Shown: piece by piece, positions 8,839-17,079 of the stretch
Numbering within the stretch: position 1 is the first letter of the stretch
Layout: the number at the start of each line of letters is the position of its first letter
Assembly: GCA_964618415.1 (NCBI GenBank)
Contig: CAZUAT010000002.1
Location: 1-64,000, forward strand
Origin: JACTMI01 sp964618415
Lineage (GTDB): Bacteria; Acidobacteriota; Thermoanaerobaculia; Multivoradales; JAGPDF01
Direction of reading: 5' to 3'
Length of the DNA: 64,000 nucleotides
Translations under genes and position numbers: made by a program
Notes under the pieces: model-generated
Told to the model about the DNA's origin: nothing
Databases searched by the model: none
Seen by the model: the letters and a program-made list of their open reading frames with translations, nothing else

Positions 8839-10104
8839 ATGACGACTTCCGACCGCGTGCCGGGCGCCGGCGAGGAGCGCGTTTCCGCCCGGTCCTGGCG
8901 GTTGCTGCTGTTTCTCACCGCACTCAACGTCCTCAACTTCGTCGACCGGACGCTGATTGCGGGGCTCGCGCCGCTGCTGATCGAGGATCTGGGCCTGAGT
9001 CGGGCCGAGATCGGGCTGCTGGCCGGGTTCGGGTTCGTCTTCTTCTACTCGCTGGTCGGGCTCTTGCTCGGCGTGGCCGCGGATCGGTGGCGGCGGATCC
9101 CGCTGGTCGCCGCCGGCGTGGCGCTGTGGAGCGCGATGACCGCCGTGTCGGGCTGGGCGCGCAGCTTCGTGCAGCTGGCCATCCCGCGCATCTTCGTGGG
9201 GGTGGGGGAGGCGACGCTGACGCCGTCCGGGCTGTCGATGCTCGGAGATGCCTTTCCACCGCGGCGGCTGGCGATGGCGACCGGCGTTTACTACGCCGGC
9301 ATCCCGATCGGGACCGCCGTCGGCCTGCTCGTCTCCGGCTGGATGGCGCCGCGCTGGGGCTGGCGTTCCTGCTTTCTGGTCCTCGGCGCGCTGGGGATCG
9401 CTGCCGCGGCGCTGCTGCTGCTGGTTCGCGAGCCGCAGCGACGCCAGACCGTTCCAGCGACCAGCGTGCGAATCGGCGCACTGCTGCGCGATCTCGCCAC
9501 GGCCCTGCGCTCGCAGAGCGAACTGGTGCTGACCTTGGTCGCCGGCGCGCTGCTCGTCTACGGTTCGGCCGCCGCGATGCTCGTCGTCACCTGGCTGGTG
9601 GAAGAACGCGGCTATCCGTACTCGCGGGCGGCTTACACGGCCGGCCTGATGGCGGTGTGCGCCGGCTTCACGGGCAACCTGGCGGGCGGCGCGTTCGCCG
9701 ACGCGTGCGCCCGGCGCCGACCTGACGGGCACCTCTGGAGTCTGATCCCGATGACCGCGATCTCGATGCCGGTCACTCTCGCGTTCTACTGTATGGAGCC
9801 GGGCACGCCGCTCTTCCTGGTCTGCTGGTTCGTCGCCGTGGCGGGTGGTTCGGCCTACTTCGGCCCACTGTTCGCCAGTCTCCAGCGCCAGGCGCCGGCG
9901 CACACCCGCTCGACCGTGATCGCGCTCGGTCTGCTCGCGGTCAACCTGCTCGGAGTCGGTCCGGGTCCGCTCCTCACCGGCTGGCTGGGGGACCGCCACA
10001 GCCTGACGCTCGGTCTGGCGAGCAGCCAAGTCGTCGTCGCCCTCGCCCTCGTCCCGCTCCTGATCGCGACCCGCCGCCGCCCGGAACGACCGACGATCGG
10101 CTAG
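8839..10104 (+). CDS. Major facilitator superfamily permease (Spinster-like)
   Basis: The 421-aa protein is strongly hydrophobic with about 12 predicted membrane segments. It opens LLLFLTALNVLNFVDRTLI, resembling the first helix of Spinster-type MFS carriers, and has the loop 2-3 MFS motif as GVAADRWRR. The central loop (QRRQTVPATSVRIG) separates the two six-helix halves. The substrate cannot be told from sequence; relatives carry lipids, organic acids or drugs. Start ATG 8839 lies just before the first charged N-terminal segment. It is divergent from the tagged seven-repeat protein, and the downstream DUF2911 gene starts 30 nt after its stop. Confidence 0.9.
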   Translation: MTTSDRVPGAGEERVSARSWRLLLFLTALNVLNFVDRTLIAGLAPLLIEDLGLSRAEIGLLAGFGFVFFYSLVGLLLGVAADRWRRIPLVAAGVALWSAMTAVSGWARSFVQLAIPRIFVGVGEATLTPSGLSMLGDAFPPRRLAMATGVYYAGIPIGTAVGLLVSGWMAPRWGWRSCFLVLGALGIAAAALLLLVREPQRRQTVPATSVRIGALLRDLATALRSQSELVLTLVAGALLVYGSAAAMLVVTWLVEERGYPYSRAAYTAGLMAVCAGFTGNLAGGAFADACARRRPDGHLWSLIPMTAISMPVTLAFYCMEPGTPLFLVCWFVAVAGGSAYFGPLFASLQRQAPAHTRSTVIALGLLAVNLLGVGPGPLLTGWLGDRHSLTLGLASSQVVVALALVPLLIATRRRPERPTIG

Positions 10105-10110
10105 GCTAGC
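10100..10110. repeat. Perfect palindrome over the MFS stop codon
   Basis: GCTAG-G-CTAGC overlaps the TAG stop (10102-10104). Similar palindromes lie over the stops of lolD and mtnP and the pal-like gene, see findings. Confidence 0.4.
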
Positions 10111-10134
10111 TGGGCCGTATCGAAAGGAGAGCCC

Positions 10135-10680
10135 ATGCCGCGTAGCCGCCAGATTCCGCTTCTTGTCAGTGCCGCCGCCGTCGCCCTGCTCGCGGTTCTC
10201 GCCGCTCCGGCGTTCGCCCAGCGTGGCGACGACGCGCAGCGCAAGAGCAAGAACGGCAAGACCGAAGGCGAGATCGCCGGCGTCACGGTGACCGTCGAGT
10301 ACGGACGGCCGAGCGTCGCCGGTCGCGCGATCTGGGGCGCACTCGTGCCCTACGGCAAGGTCTGGCGCACCGGCGCCGACGAGGCGACGACGATCACCTT
10401 CTCGCACGACGTCGAAATCGAAGGCAAGTCGCTCGCGGCCGGCACCTACGGCCTGTTCACGATCCCCGGCGAGAACGAGTGGACGGTCATCTTCAACAAG
10501 ACGGCCCGGCAGTGGGGCGCCTACGGCTATGTCGAGGCCGACGACGCGCTGCGCGTCGAGGTCCAGCCGGGCACGGGCGAACCGGTCGAGGCCCTCGACT
10601 TCGTGATCGAGAGCGACCGCGTCATCCTGCGCTGGGAGAAGGTCCGGGTCGGATTCCGAGTCGCACGCCATGCCGCGTAG
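10135..10680 (+). CDS. Secreted DUF2911 family protein
   Basis: The ATG is preceded by AAAGGAG. The 181-aa product has a signal peptide (about residues 1-28, cleavage AFA/Q). The rest is one DUF2911 domain, recognised from VTVEYGRPSVAGRAIWG, LVPYGKVWRTGADEATTI and the AGTYGLFTIPGENEWTVI segment. DUF2911 proteins are common secreted proteins in Acidobacteria and Bacteroidetes and have no assigned biochemical function. The stop overlaps the proposed ATG of the next gene by 11 nt, so the two may be translationally linked. Confidence 0.88.
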   Translation: MPRSRQIPLLVSAAAVALLAVLAAPAFAQRGDDAQRKSKNGKTEGEIAGVTVTVEYGRPSVAGRAIWGALVPYGKVWRTGADEATTITFSHDVEIEGKSLAAGTYGLFTIPGENEWTVIFNKTARQWGAYGYVEADDALRVEVQPGTGEPVEALDFVIESDRVILRWEKVRVGFRVARHAA

Positions 10681-11113
10681 CCGCCTCCTGCACGATGAGT
10701 CCGGGCGCAGAGGCCGGGTCGGCGCGCGCGTGCTCCCCGGGCGCACGGTGACAGCGGCGCTGCTCGCCGTAGCGCTCACCGGCTGCGCGACGATCGTCGT
10801 CGAACGTATCGGCAGTGCGGCACCCGCGGCGCGTTCGGCCAGCGAGGTGCGGCTGCTCGACGCCTGGCCCGCCGAGCCGTACCGGTCGATCGCGCGGATC
10901 GAGGTGCGCGATCGCGGCCTGGGGCGCAGTCCCGAGCGGCTGCGCGCCAAGCTGGTCGCCGCCGCGGCCGGGCTCGGAGCCGACGCCGTGGTCCTCGACC
11001 TCGAGGGGACCCGGCGTGCGGTGGCGGGCGTTCCCGGCCACATCGGGATCTACGACGATCCGGTGGTCGCCGGCACGGCGATCGTCGTCGGCGGCGAGGC
11101 GGGCGAGCCATGA
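10670..11113 (+). CDS. Putative lipoprotein of unknown function
   Basis: The ATG at 10670 overlaps the preceding gene by 11 nt and gives 147 aa. Inside it TAALLAVALTGC forms a good lipobox (L-T-G-C), so export as a lipoprotein is likely. GTG codons at 10730 or 10748 would give a more usual short signal sequence and may be the true start. The mature part has a motif of about 70 residues (RSIARIEVRDRGLG, AAAAGLGADAVVLDLE) reminiscent of small heavy-metal-binding or YbjQ-like lipoprotein folds, but I cannot assign a family. The stop overlaps the next start as ATGA, so it is co-translated with the small membrane protein. Confidence 0.6.
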   Translation: MPRSRLLHDESGRRGRVGARVLPGRTVTAALLAVALTGCATIVVERIGSAAPAARSASEVRLLDAWPAEPYRSIARIEVRDRGLGRSPERLRAKLVAAAAGLGADAVVLDLEGTRRAVAGVPGHIGIYDDPVVAGTAIVVGGEAGEP

Positions 11114-11493
11114 GCGAGCGTCCGGGCATGCTCCTGACGCTGAGCGCGATCGGCTACTTCGTCGGCGCCGTCGCGCTGGTCTTCGCACCGCAGGAGACTG
11201 CCGCCGCCCTGGGCGCGAGCGCGGGCCCGGGGCAGGCGGTGCTGCTGCAGGTCGTCGGCAGCGCCCTGCTTGGCTTCGCGATGCTCAACTGGTCGAGCCG
11301 GCACTCGCGCCTCGGCGGGATCTACGGTCGCCCGCTGCTGCTCGCCAACCTCGCCTTCACCATGACCGCTGGTCTCAATCTCCTCCGCCCGACCCTGAGC
11401 GATCTCGGCCGCCTTGCCCTCACCCTGCCGACGGTGGCCCTCCTCCTGCTCGCTATCGTCTTCGCCACCCGCCTCTTCGCCCGCCCCGCCTGA
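11110..11493 (+). CDS. Small integral membrane protein, four predicted helices
   Basis: The ATG overlaps the upstream stop as ATGA. The 127-aa protein has four hydrophobic segments (about residues 8-27, 43-61, 76-93 and 100-121) with short charged loops, giving a compact four-helix topology. No catalytic motif is visible. It resembles the many uncharacterised small four-helix proteins annotated only as membrane proteins. It is the last gene before the repeat-rich stretch at 11494-11899. Confidence 0.7.
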   Translation: MSERPGMLLTLSAIGYFVGAVALVFAPQETAAALGASAGPGQAVLLQVVGSALLGFAMLNWSSRHSRLGGIYGRPLLLANLAFTMTAGLNLLRPTLSDLGRLALTLPTVALLLLAIVFATRLFARPA

Positions 11494-11503
11494 CCCCCTC
11501 CAG

Positions 11504-11568
11504 AAATTCCGTCAGAGGCCATTTCCGCCTCGACCGCTCCCGAAAATTCCCTCAGAGGCTATTTCGCC
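11504..11568 (+). repeat. Left pair of REP-like repeats (forward)
   Basis: Copy 1 (11504-11529) contains GTCAGAGGCCATTTCC preceded by AAATTCC. Copy 2 (11544-11568) has the same frame with a few changes (CTCAGAGGCTATTTCG). The copies start 40 bp apart. Confidence 0.65.
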
Positions 11569-11777
11569 CCACCGGGTACGCTGCGACGGCCTTTGCGGGC
11601 GATGCGGGCGGCGGTGGAGCCATGCGGCCGGCCTGCCCGGGTCGTCGAAGCGGTCCGGCCGAGAGAGATGAGGCCGAGGGACCATCGCTCTCACCGGCTC
11701 CCGCTCGAGCGGAACGATGTTGCCTCTCAACACTTATGCGACGCGACTGCAGAGACGTCCCGCCGCAGACCACGATC

Positions 11778-11841
11778 GGAAAATGGCCTCTGACTGAATT
11801 TTCTCCGGAGGGCGGGGAGGAAATGGCCTCTGACCGAATTT
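11778..11841 (-). repeat. Right pair of REP-like repeats (inverted)
   Basis: Copies at 11778-11802 and 11819-11841 are the reverse complement of the left pair (GGAAATGGCCTCTGAC followed by CGAATTT), again about 41 bp apart. Together with the left pair they form a 338-bp nested inverted array. Confidence 0.65.
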
Positions 11842-11899
11842 GCGAACTTCGCGGGGGGTGGGCCGTAGACTGATCGAGCAGCGCGGGCAAGGAGGGAGT

Positions 11900-14800
11900 A
11901 TGCGGTCGATCGGGCGGCGGATGAGTGCGGGACTGGTGGGGATGTGCTGCGTGGTGGCTGGCGCGGCTGGGGCTGCGGAGCGGCCGGGCAAGGCGGCGGA
12001 GGATCCGGCGGCGGAGATCAATGCGGCGATGCCGGGCTCGCGGACGGTCCGCTTCGAGACCGATCAGGGGACCTGGATGTCGGTCGACGTCTCGCCGGAC
12101 GGCCGGCGGATCGTCTTCGACCTGCTCGGCGACCTGTACGACCTGCCGATCGAGGGCGGCCAGGCGCGGCGCCTGACCTCGGGCGCGGCCTGGGATTCAC
12201 AGCCGCGCTACTCGCCCGACGGCCGCACGATCGCCTTCACCAGCGACCGCAGCGGCATCGACAACCTCTGGCTGGTGGGCGCCGACGGCTCGGACCCGCG
12301 CGCCGTCACCAGCGAGAAGGAGACTTACGTCCGCACCCCCGCCTGGACCCCGGACGGCGAGTACCTGATCGCGCGGCGCGAGGACGGCACGCTGGCCGGG
12401 ATCCCGCCGGTCGAGCTCTACCTGCACAGCCGCCACGGCGGGGCCGGCGTCCAGCTCACCGACTCCGACGAAACGCACAACGCCGCCGGGCCGGTCGCCT
12501 CGCGCGACGGCCGGTTCTTCTACTTCGCCCGCCGCCAGCGGCCGTTCAGCTATATCCCCAACCTGCAGGACGGCCTCTGGCAGATCGCGCGCTACGACCG
12601 CCGCACCGGCCAGGTGTCGCAGGTCACGACCGGCATCGGCGGCGCGGCTCGCCCAGCCCTGTCCCCCGACGGTGCGCGGCTGGCGTTCGTCAGCCGGCGC
12701 GACGGGGAGACCGTGCTCGTCGAGCGCGACCTCGCCAGCGGCGCCGAGCGGATCGTCGCCCGCGGCCTGGGGCGCGACGAGATGGAGGGCTTTGCGGCCG
12801 CCGATCTCTATCCCGGCTACACGTACACCCCGGACGGCGCGGCCATCGTCCTCGCGGACCGCGGTCGCCCGACCCGGATCGACCTCGCCGCCGGGACGCG
12901 CACGCCCATTCCGTTCGAGGCCGAAGTCGAACAGGCGGTGGCGCCGCGAGTGGCGTTCCAGGACGGCGTCGAGACCGGGCCGCTGCGGGTGCGCGTGCTC
13001 AAGCACCTGGCCGAGACACCGGACCGTACCGCCCTCGTCTTCGAGGCGCTCGGGCGGCTCTGGCGACAGCCGCTGGCCGACGGCCGGGCGGCCGGATCGC
13101 CGACGCGGCTGGTGGTCGACGACCCGGCGCTGCCGACGCGCGAGTATGCCCCGGCGATCTCGCCCGACGGCGCCTGGGTGGCGTACGTCTCCTGGAGCGA
13201 TGCCGAGCTGGGACACGTCTGGAAGGTGCCGACGGCCGGCGGAACGCCGATCCGGCTCAGTGAGGTGGCGGCTCACTGGGGCAACCCGGTCTGGTCGCCG
13301 GACGGCCGGCAGCTGGCCGTCTTGCGCGGCTCCGGCCTCGAGCTGCGCGGTCGCCAGCCGGAGGAGGAGGACTCGTTCGAGCTCCACCTGCTCGACGCCC
13401 GCGGCGAGACGCCAGGTGCCAGCCGATTGGTGACGGCAATCGGAATCGGCACCGGTCAGGTCTTCCACCCCCATGTTTCGTTCCTCCGGGACGCGGACGG
13501 CAGCGAGCGTCTGCTCTTCGCCGAGGAGGTGCCGGGCAAGAAGTCGACCGACGAGGACAAGACGGACTTGGTCTCGGTGCGCCCGGACGGCACCGATCGA
13601 CGCGTCCACCTGCGGCTGCCCGTGACGTCGGAGGTGGCGCCGTCGCCGGACCTCGCCTGGGTGGCGTTCACCTCGCGCGACACCGTCTACCTCGCGCCGT
13701 GGCCGCCGTTCGCCACCGAGGAGCCGGTGGAGCTGAAGCTCGAGGGCGGACCGCTCCCGGTGTTGCGGCTGTCCGATCCGGCAGGCGCCTTCCTGGCCTG
13801 GGGCGAGGGGGGGCGCACGCTCACCTGGAGCCTGGCCGACACCTTCCACCGCCTGCCGATCGCCGATGCCCTCGCCTTCGTTGAGAGCGAGCGGCGGCGA
13901 GCGGCCGACGAGGCGCGCGACAAGGCGCGTGACAAGGCGGGCGACAAGCCCAAGGGAGCCAAGCCGGCCGAACCGGAGCCCGACCTGCGCCTGCCCGCCT
14001 CGCAACAGATCCGGATCGCGCTGACCGTGCCGCGCGCCACTCCGGAGGGGTCGTTCGTGCTGCGCGGCGCGCGGGTGATCACGATGAAGGGCGACGAGGT
14101 ACTGCCGTCGGCCGACATCCTGGTCACCGGCAGCCGGATCGCCGCCATCGGCGCGCCTGGCAGCTTCGCCGTGCCGGCGGGTGCCGCCAGCTTCGAGGCC
14201 GCGGGCGCGACGATCATCCCGGGCCTGATCGACACCCACGCCCACCTTCACTACTCGGCCTTCGAGCTCTATCCGGAGACCAAGTGGGAGTATCTCGCCA
14301 ACCTGGCCTACGGCGTGACCACGACGTACGACCCGTCCGCGCCGACCATCGACGTATTCGCACAGGCCGAGATGGTCGAGGCCGGCCGGATGGTCGGTCC
14401 GCGCACTTACTCGTCCGGCATGGTCCTCTATGGCGGCGAGGCGCAGGACTACTGGGCTCAGGTCGAGGATCTCGAAGACGCGCGGCGCCAGGTGGCGCGA
14501 ATGAAGGCCTGGGGCGCCCGGATGATCAAGGTCTACCAGCAGCCGCGCCGCGCGCAGCGGCGCTGGTTCGCCGAGGCGGCCCGCCAGGAAAAGATGCTGC
14601 TCACCGCCGAAGGAGGCGGTGAGCTGTTCGCCGACCTGACGATGGCGCTCGACGGTTTCACCGCGTTCGAGCACTCCCTGCCGGTCGAGCTGGGTGCCGA
14701 CGTCGCCCGGCTGCTGGCCGAGTCACGCACCCACTACACGCCGACGTTGCTCGTCTCCTACGGTGGCCCGTGGGGGGAGCTCTATTTCTGGCAGGAGCGC

Positions 14801-15319
14801 AACCCTCACGACGACGAGAAGCTGCGGCGATTCGTTCCGCACTTCATGATCGACAACTGGGGGCGCCGCCACCCCTGGGTGCCGGCCGAGGAGTACCAGT
14901 TTCCGATCGTGGCCGCCGGTGCCGCGGCCGTGGCGCACGCCGGCGGCAACGTGTCGCTCGGCGCTCACGGCCAGCTGCAGGGCCTCGGTCCGCACTGGGA
15001 AATGTGGGCGATGGCGGGCGAGAACGCCCGCCCCGGCGACGATGTGCTGACGCCCCACGAGGCGCTGCGCGCGGCCACCGAGCGGGCGGCCGAGAAGCTC
15101 GGCCTGCTGCCGGACCTCGGCACCATCGAAGCCGGGAAGCTGGCCGACCTCGTCGTGCTGGAGGCGAATCCGCTGGCCGACATCCACGCCAGCCAGCAGA
15201 TCCGCTGGGTGATCAAGAACGGCGAGCTCTGGGAGGCCTCGACGATGCGCCGACTCTGGCCGACCGAGCTCGCCCCGGTCCGTCAGTACTGGCAGGACGC
15301 CGGGGCGCCCCGGCCCTGA
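11900..15319 (+). CDS. Secreted TolB-type propeller fused to amidohydrolase
   Basis: ATG 11900 follows GGAGGGAG and gives 1139 aa; the in-frame upstream ATG (11840) lies in the repeat. A signal peptide ends near residue 26 (GAA/ERP). Residues about 50-640 carry at least six PD40/TolB repeats of the type h-SPDG-xx-hhh (DVSPDGRRIVF, RYSPDGRTIAF, AISPDGAWVAY, VWSPDGRQLAV). From about 720 an amidohydrolase begins with an urease-type small beta domain (GARVITMKGDEVLPSADILV), the metal motif DTHAHLH (His780, His782), a later Lys (MIKVYQQ), His (FEHSL, AHAGGN) and the C-terminal LTPHEALRAATERAA...GTIEAGKLADLVVLE. Relatives are annotated as imidazolonepropionase-like or prolidase-like; the substrate is unknown. 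A peptide or processed cyclic amide is plausible. It probably acts in the periplasm or outside the cell. Confidence 0.9.
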   Translation: MRSIGRRMSAGLVGMCCVVAGAAGAAERPGKAAEDPAAEINAAMPGSRTVRFETDQGTWMSVDVSPDGRRIVFDLLGDLYDLPIEGGQARRLTSGAAWDSQPRYSPDGRTIAFTSDRSGIDNLWLVGADGSDPRAVTSEKETYVRTPAWTPDGEYLIARREDGTLAGIPPVELYLHSRHGGAGVQLTDSDETHNAAGPVASRDGRFFYFARRQRPFSYIPNLQDGLWQIARYDRRTGQVSQVTTGIGGAARPALSPDGARLAFVSRRDGETVLVERDLASGAERIVARGLGRDEMEGFAAADLYPGYTYTPDGAAIVLADRGRPTRIDLAAGTRTPIPFEAEVEQAVAPRVAFQDGVETGPLRVRVLKHLAETPDRTALVFEALGRLWRQPLADGRAAGSPTRLVVDDPALPTREYAPAISPDGAWVAYVSWSDAELGHVWKVPTAGGTPIRLSEVAAHWGNPVWSPDGRQLAVLRGSGLELRGRQPEEEDSFELHLLDARGETPGASRLVTAIGIGTGQVFHPHVSFLRDADGSERLLFAEEVPGKKSTDEDKTDLVSVRPDGTDRRVHLRLPVTSEVAPSPDLAWVAFTSRDTVYLAPWPPFATEEPVELKLEGGPLPVLRLSDPAGAFLAWGEGGRTLTWSLADTFHRLPIADALAFVESERRRAADEARDKARDKAGDKPKGAKPAEPEPDLRLPASQQIRIALTVPRATPEGSFVLRGARVITMKGDEVLPSADILVTGSRIAAIGAPGSFAVPAGAASFEAAGATIIPGLIDTHAHLHYSAFELYPETKWEYLANLAYGVTTTYDPSAPTIDVFAQAEMVEAGRMVGPRTYSSGMVLYGGEAQDYWAQVEDLEDARRQVARMKAWGARMIKVYQQPRRAQRRWFAEAARQEKMLLTAEGGGELFADLTMALDGFTAFEHSLPVELGADVARLLAESRTHYTPTLLVSYGGPWGELYFWQERNPHDDEKLRRFVPHFMIDNWGRRHPWVPAEEYQFPIVAAGAAAVAHAGGNVSLGAHGQLQGLGPHWEMWAMAGENARPGDDVLTPHEALRAATERAAEKLGLLPDLGTIEAGKLADLVVLEANPLADIHASQQIRWVIKNGELWEASTMRRLWPTELAPVRQYWQDAGAPRP

Positions 15320-15337
15320 TCCGACGGCTGCCGCGAC

Positions 15338-16921
15338 TCACGGCCCGACCGCCGACCAGGCGTCGGTGTCGCCCGACTCGAAGCTGTCCAGGAACAGGGC
15401 GCGCGAGAAGATCACGTTGACTGCCCCGGTCTCGGCGAACGCTCCGATCGTCTCGGCCGGCACTCCGATCGCGAGGTCGCTGCCGGAGTGACCGGCAAAC
15501 CGGCCGGTCACCAGCACGCCGCCGAACTCGTCGCCGATCTCGACCGGATTGATCGTCTGCAGCCAGGTCTCGGCGCCCGCGGCGGTGAGACCTTCGCCGG
15601 GTGAGCCGTAGAGGATGTGCACGATGCCGCCGCCGAGCACCGGGCCGAGATCCTCGAGCGGGGCGCCGATAGCCAGGTCGTCGATGCCGTCGGCATCGAA
15701 GTCGGCCGCGGCCAGGGCGCCGCCGAACTGATCGTTGAGTTCCGACTGTTCGGGCGGCAGATCGTCCTGCAGCCAGAGCTGCATCGGGTCGCCGTCAAAG
15801 TCGAGGATCACCACCGCGCCGGCAGAACCGAGCAGCGGCGGACCCTCGAGATCCTCTTCCGGCACGCCGACGGCCAGCTCGATCAGACCGTCGCCGTCGA
15901 AGTCGCCGCCTGCGAGCACCGACCCGAAGCGATCGAAATCCTCCGGGGCTCCGGGCACGCCGGCCGACGCGGCGGTGTAGGTGGAGTTGAAGATCGTGCC
16001 GCCGAGATTGGAGACGATCAGCAGGCCGCCCGCCTGGTCCTCACCGTTGACGTCGAGGCCCGGGGCGCCGACCGCCAGGTCGTCCCCGGGAAACAGGGCG
16101 TTGAAGTCGGCGGCAGCCAGTGCCGCGCCGAGGCGCTCACCGGTCTGCGGCGTGCCGGCCAGCCCGTTGCCTCGTGCCAGCGTGAGGGACTCGCCCGCGA
16201 CGAGTCCGAAAATCGAGCCCCACAGGATGTGGATCGTGCCGGCGTCAGCGGTCGCCCCCACGTCCTCACTGCTGGCCCCGATTGCGAGGTCGGCGAAGCC
16301 GTCGTCGTCGAAGTCGCCCACTGCCAGCGCCCCGCCGAAGCGGTCGCCCGGCTCGGCGCTCTCGTCGATGGTGGCGAGATCCTGATGCCAGAAGTCGTCG
16401 CCGTCGCCGGTCAGGCCGTCTTCGTCGCCGTAGATCACGCTGACCGCCCCGGCATCGAGGTCGGCCCCGATGTCCTCCTGCGGGATGCCGATGACCAGAT
16501 CGGCGCAGCCGTCGTTGTCGAAGTCGCCGGCCGCCAGCACGCTCGAGAAGCGGTCGTTCGCTTCCGCCGAGTCCTGCAGCACGGGGCTGTTCTGTCCCCA
16601 GACCTGCGGATCGACCGTGGTCGGTCCGCTTTCGTCGGCGTAGAGCACGATCAGGCGACCGCCGTTGACCGCGCCGACCAGGTCCTCGCCCGGCATGCCG
16701 ATGGCGAGGTCGTCAAAGCCGTCACAGTCGAAGTCGCCGGCGGCCAGGGCAAAACCAAACTGTGCGCCGGCCTCCATGGCGACCGGCATGCCGGGCGAGT
16801 TCTGGTCCCAGTACTGGGTGCCGGTCGGGCCGAGCTGAGCGCCGGCAGGCAGCGGCAGTGCGGCGAGGAGGAGCAAAGCGAGAGCAGGGACACGGCGTGC
16901 ATGGAGCGTGGCAGCGGCCAT
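15338..16921 (-). CDS. Secreted FG-GAP (integrin-alpha-like) seven-bladed propeller with C-terminal tag
   Basis: ATG 16921 follows AAGGAG on the minus strand, within a longer open frame. The 527-aa product has a signal peptide (cleavage AGA/QLG, about residue 28). It has seven classical FG-GAP repeats (for example FGFALAAGDFDCDGFDDLAIG, then FSSVLAAGDFDNDGCADL), each with a calcium-binding D-x-D-x-D-G loop, as in integrin alpha propellers. It ends ALFLDSFESGDTDAWSAVGP, the tag shared with four other secreted proteins of the window. It is divergently transcribed from a CadC-like regulator, and the 156-bp gap between them could hold shared control sites. The binding partner is unknown. Confidence 0.9.
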   Translation of the reverse strand: MAAATLHARRVPALALLLLAALPLPAGAQLGPTGTQYWDQNSPGMPVAMEAGAQFGFALAAGDFDCDGFDDLAIGMPGEDLVGAVNGGRLIVLYADESGPTTVDPQVWGQNSPVLQDSAEANDRFSSVLAAGDFDNDGCADLVIGIPQEDIGADLDAGAVSVIYGDEDGLTGDGDDFWHQDLATIDESAEPGDRFGGALAVGDFDDDGFADLAIGASSEDVGATADAGTIHILWGSIFGLVAGESLTLARGNGLAGTPQTGERLGAALAAADFNALFPGDDLAVGAPGLDVNGEDQAGGLLIVSNLGGTIFNSTYTAASAGVPGAPEDFDRFGSVLAGGDFDGDGLIELAVGVPEEDLEGPPLLGSAGAVVILDFDGDPMQLWLQDDLPPEQSELNDQFGGALAAADFDADGIDDLAIGAPLEDLGPVLGGGIVHILYGSPGEGLTAAGAETWLQTINPVEIGDEFGGVLVTGRFAGHSGSDLAIGVPAETIGAFAETGAVNVIFSRALFLDSFESGDTDAWSAVGP

Positions 16922-17073
16922 CGGGAGCTCCTTCGAGATGCGATGGGCGGCGCCGGCCCACCGCGGTTCGTTCCGAGACGAGACTGCCCGGAACGGAGGG
17001 AGTCTCGCGTCACGGACCCCGACAGGTCCTTCCGGTGCGGATACGAAGCTCTTACCGCTCCCTTGCCGGGCCG

Positions 17074-17079
17074 TACAAT
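17074..17079 (+). promoter_or_regulatory. TACAAT -10 element, candidate leaderless promoter
   Basis: TACAAT lies 7 nt before an in-frame GTG at 17087. TTACCG 16 bp upstream (17052-17057) is a possible -35. The hexamer overlaps the ATG at 17078, so a transcript made from it would start near the GTG. Confidence 0.45.

Larger units (their letters stand above)
11494..11899. other. Gene-free stretch with inward-facing REP-like repeats
   Basis: These 406 bases hold no supported gene. They contain two copies of a repeat on the left and two inverted copies on the right, enclosing about 210 bp without a convincing ORF. A TAGACT hexamer at 11866-11871 and a GGAGGGAG ribosome-binding site at 11891-11898 belong to the downstream amidohydrolase gene. 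Confidence 0.7.

Noticed and set aside
8710..11043. Upstream extension of the minus-strand frame at 7435, making a 1202-aa ORF
   Set aside because: It is antisense to the MFS, DUF2911 and lipoprotein genes, is Arg/Asp/Gln-rich without family signals, and the real signal peptide and AGGAGG start are at 8709.
11552..11890. 112-aa minus-strand ORF and a 66-aa plus-strand ORF within the REP-like region
   Set aside because: They read through the repeats themselves and show no transposase motif, so I do not call a RAYT gene.
12197..14674. 825-aa minus-strand ORF inside the amidohydrolase gene
   Set aside because: Its composition (Arg, Gly, Asp, Ala) is typical of antisense translation of high-GC genes, and the sense frame has clear domains.
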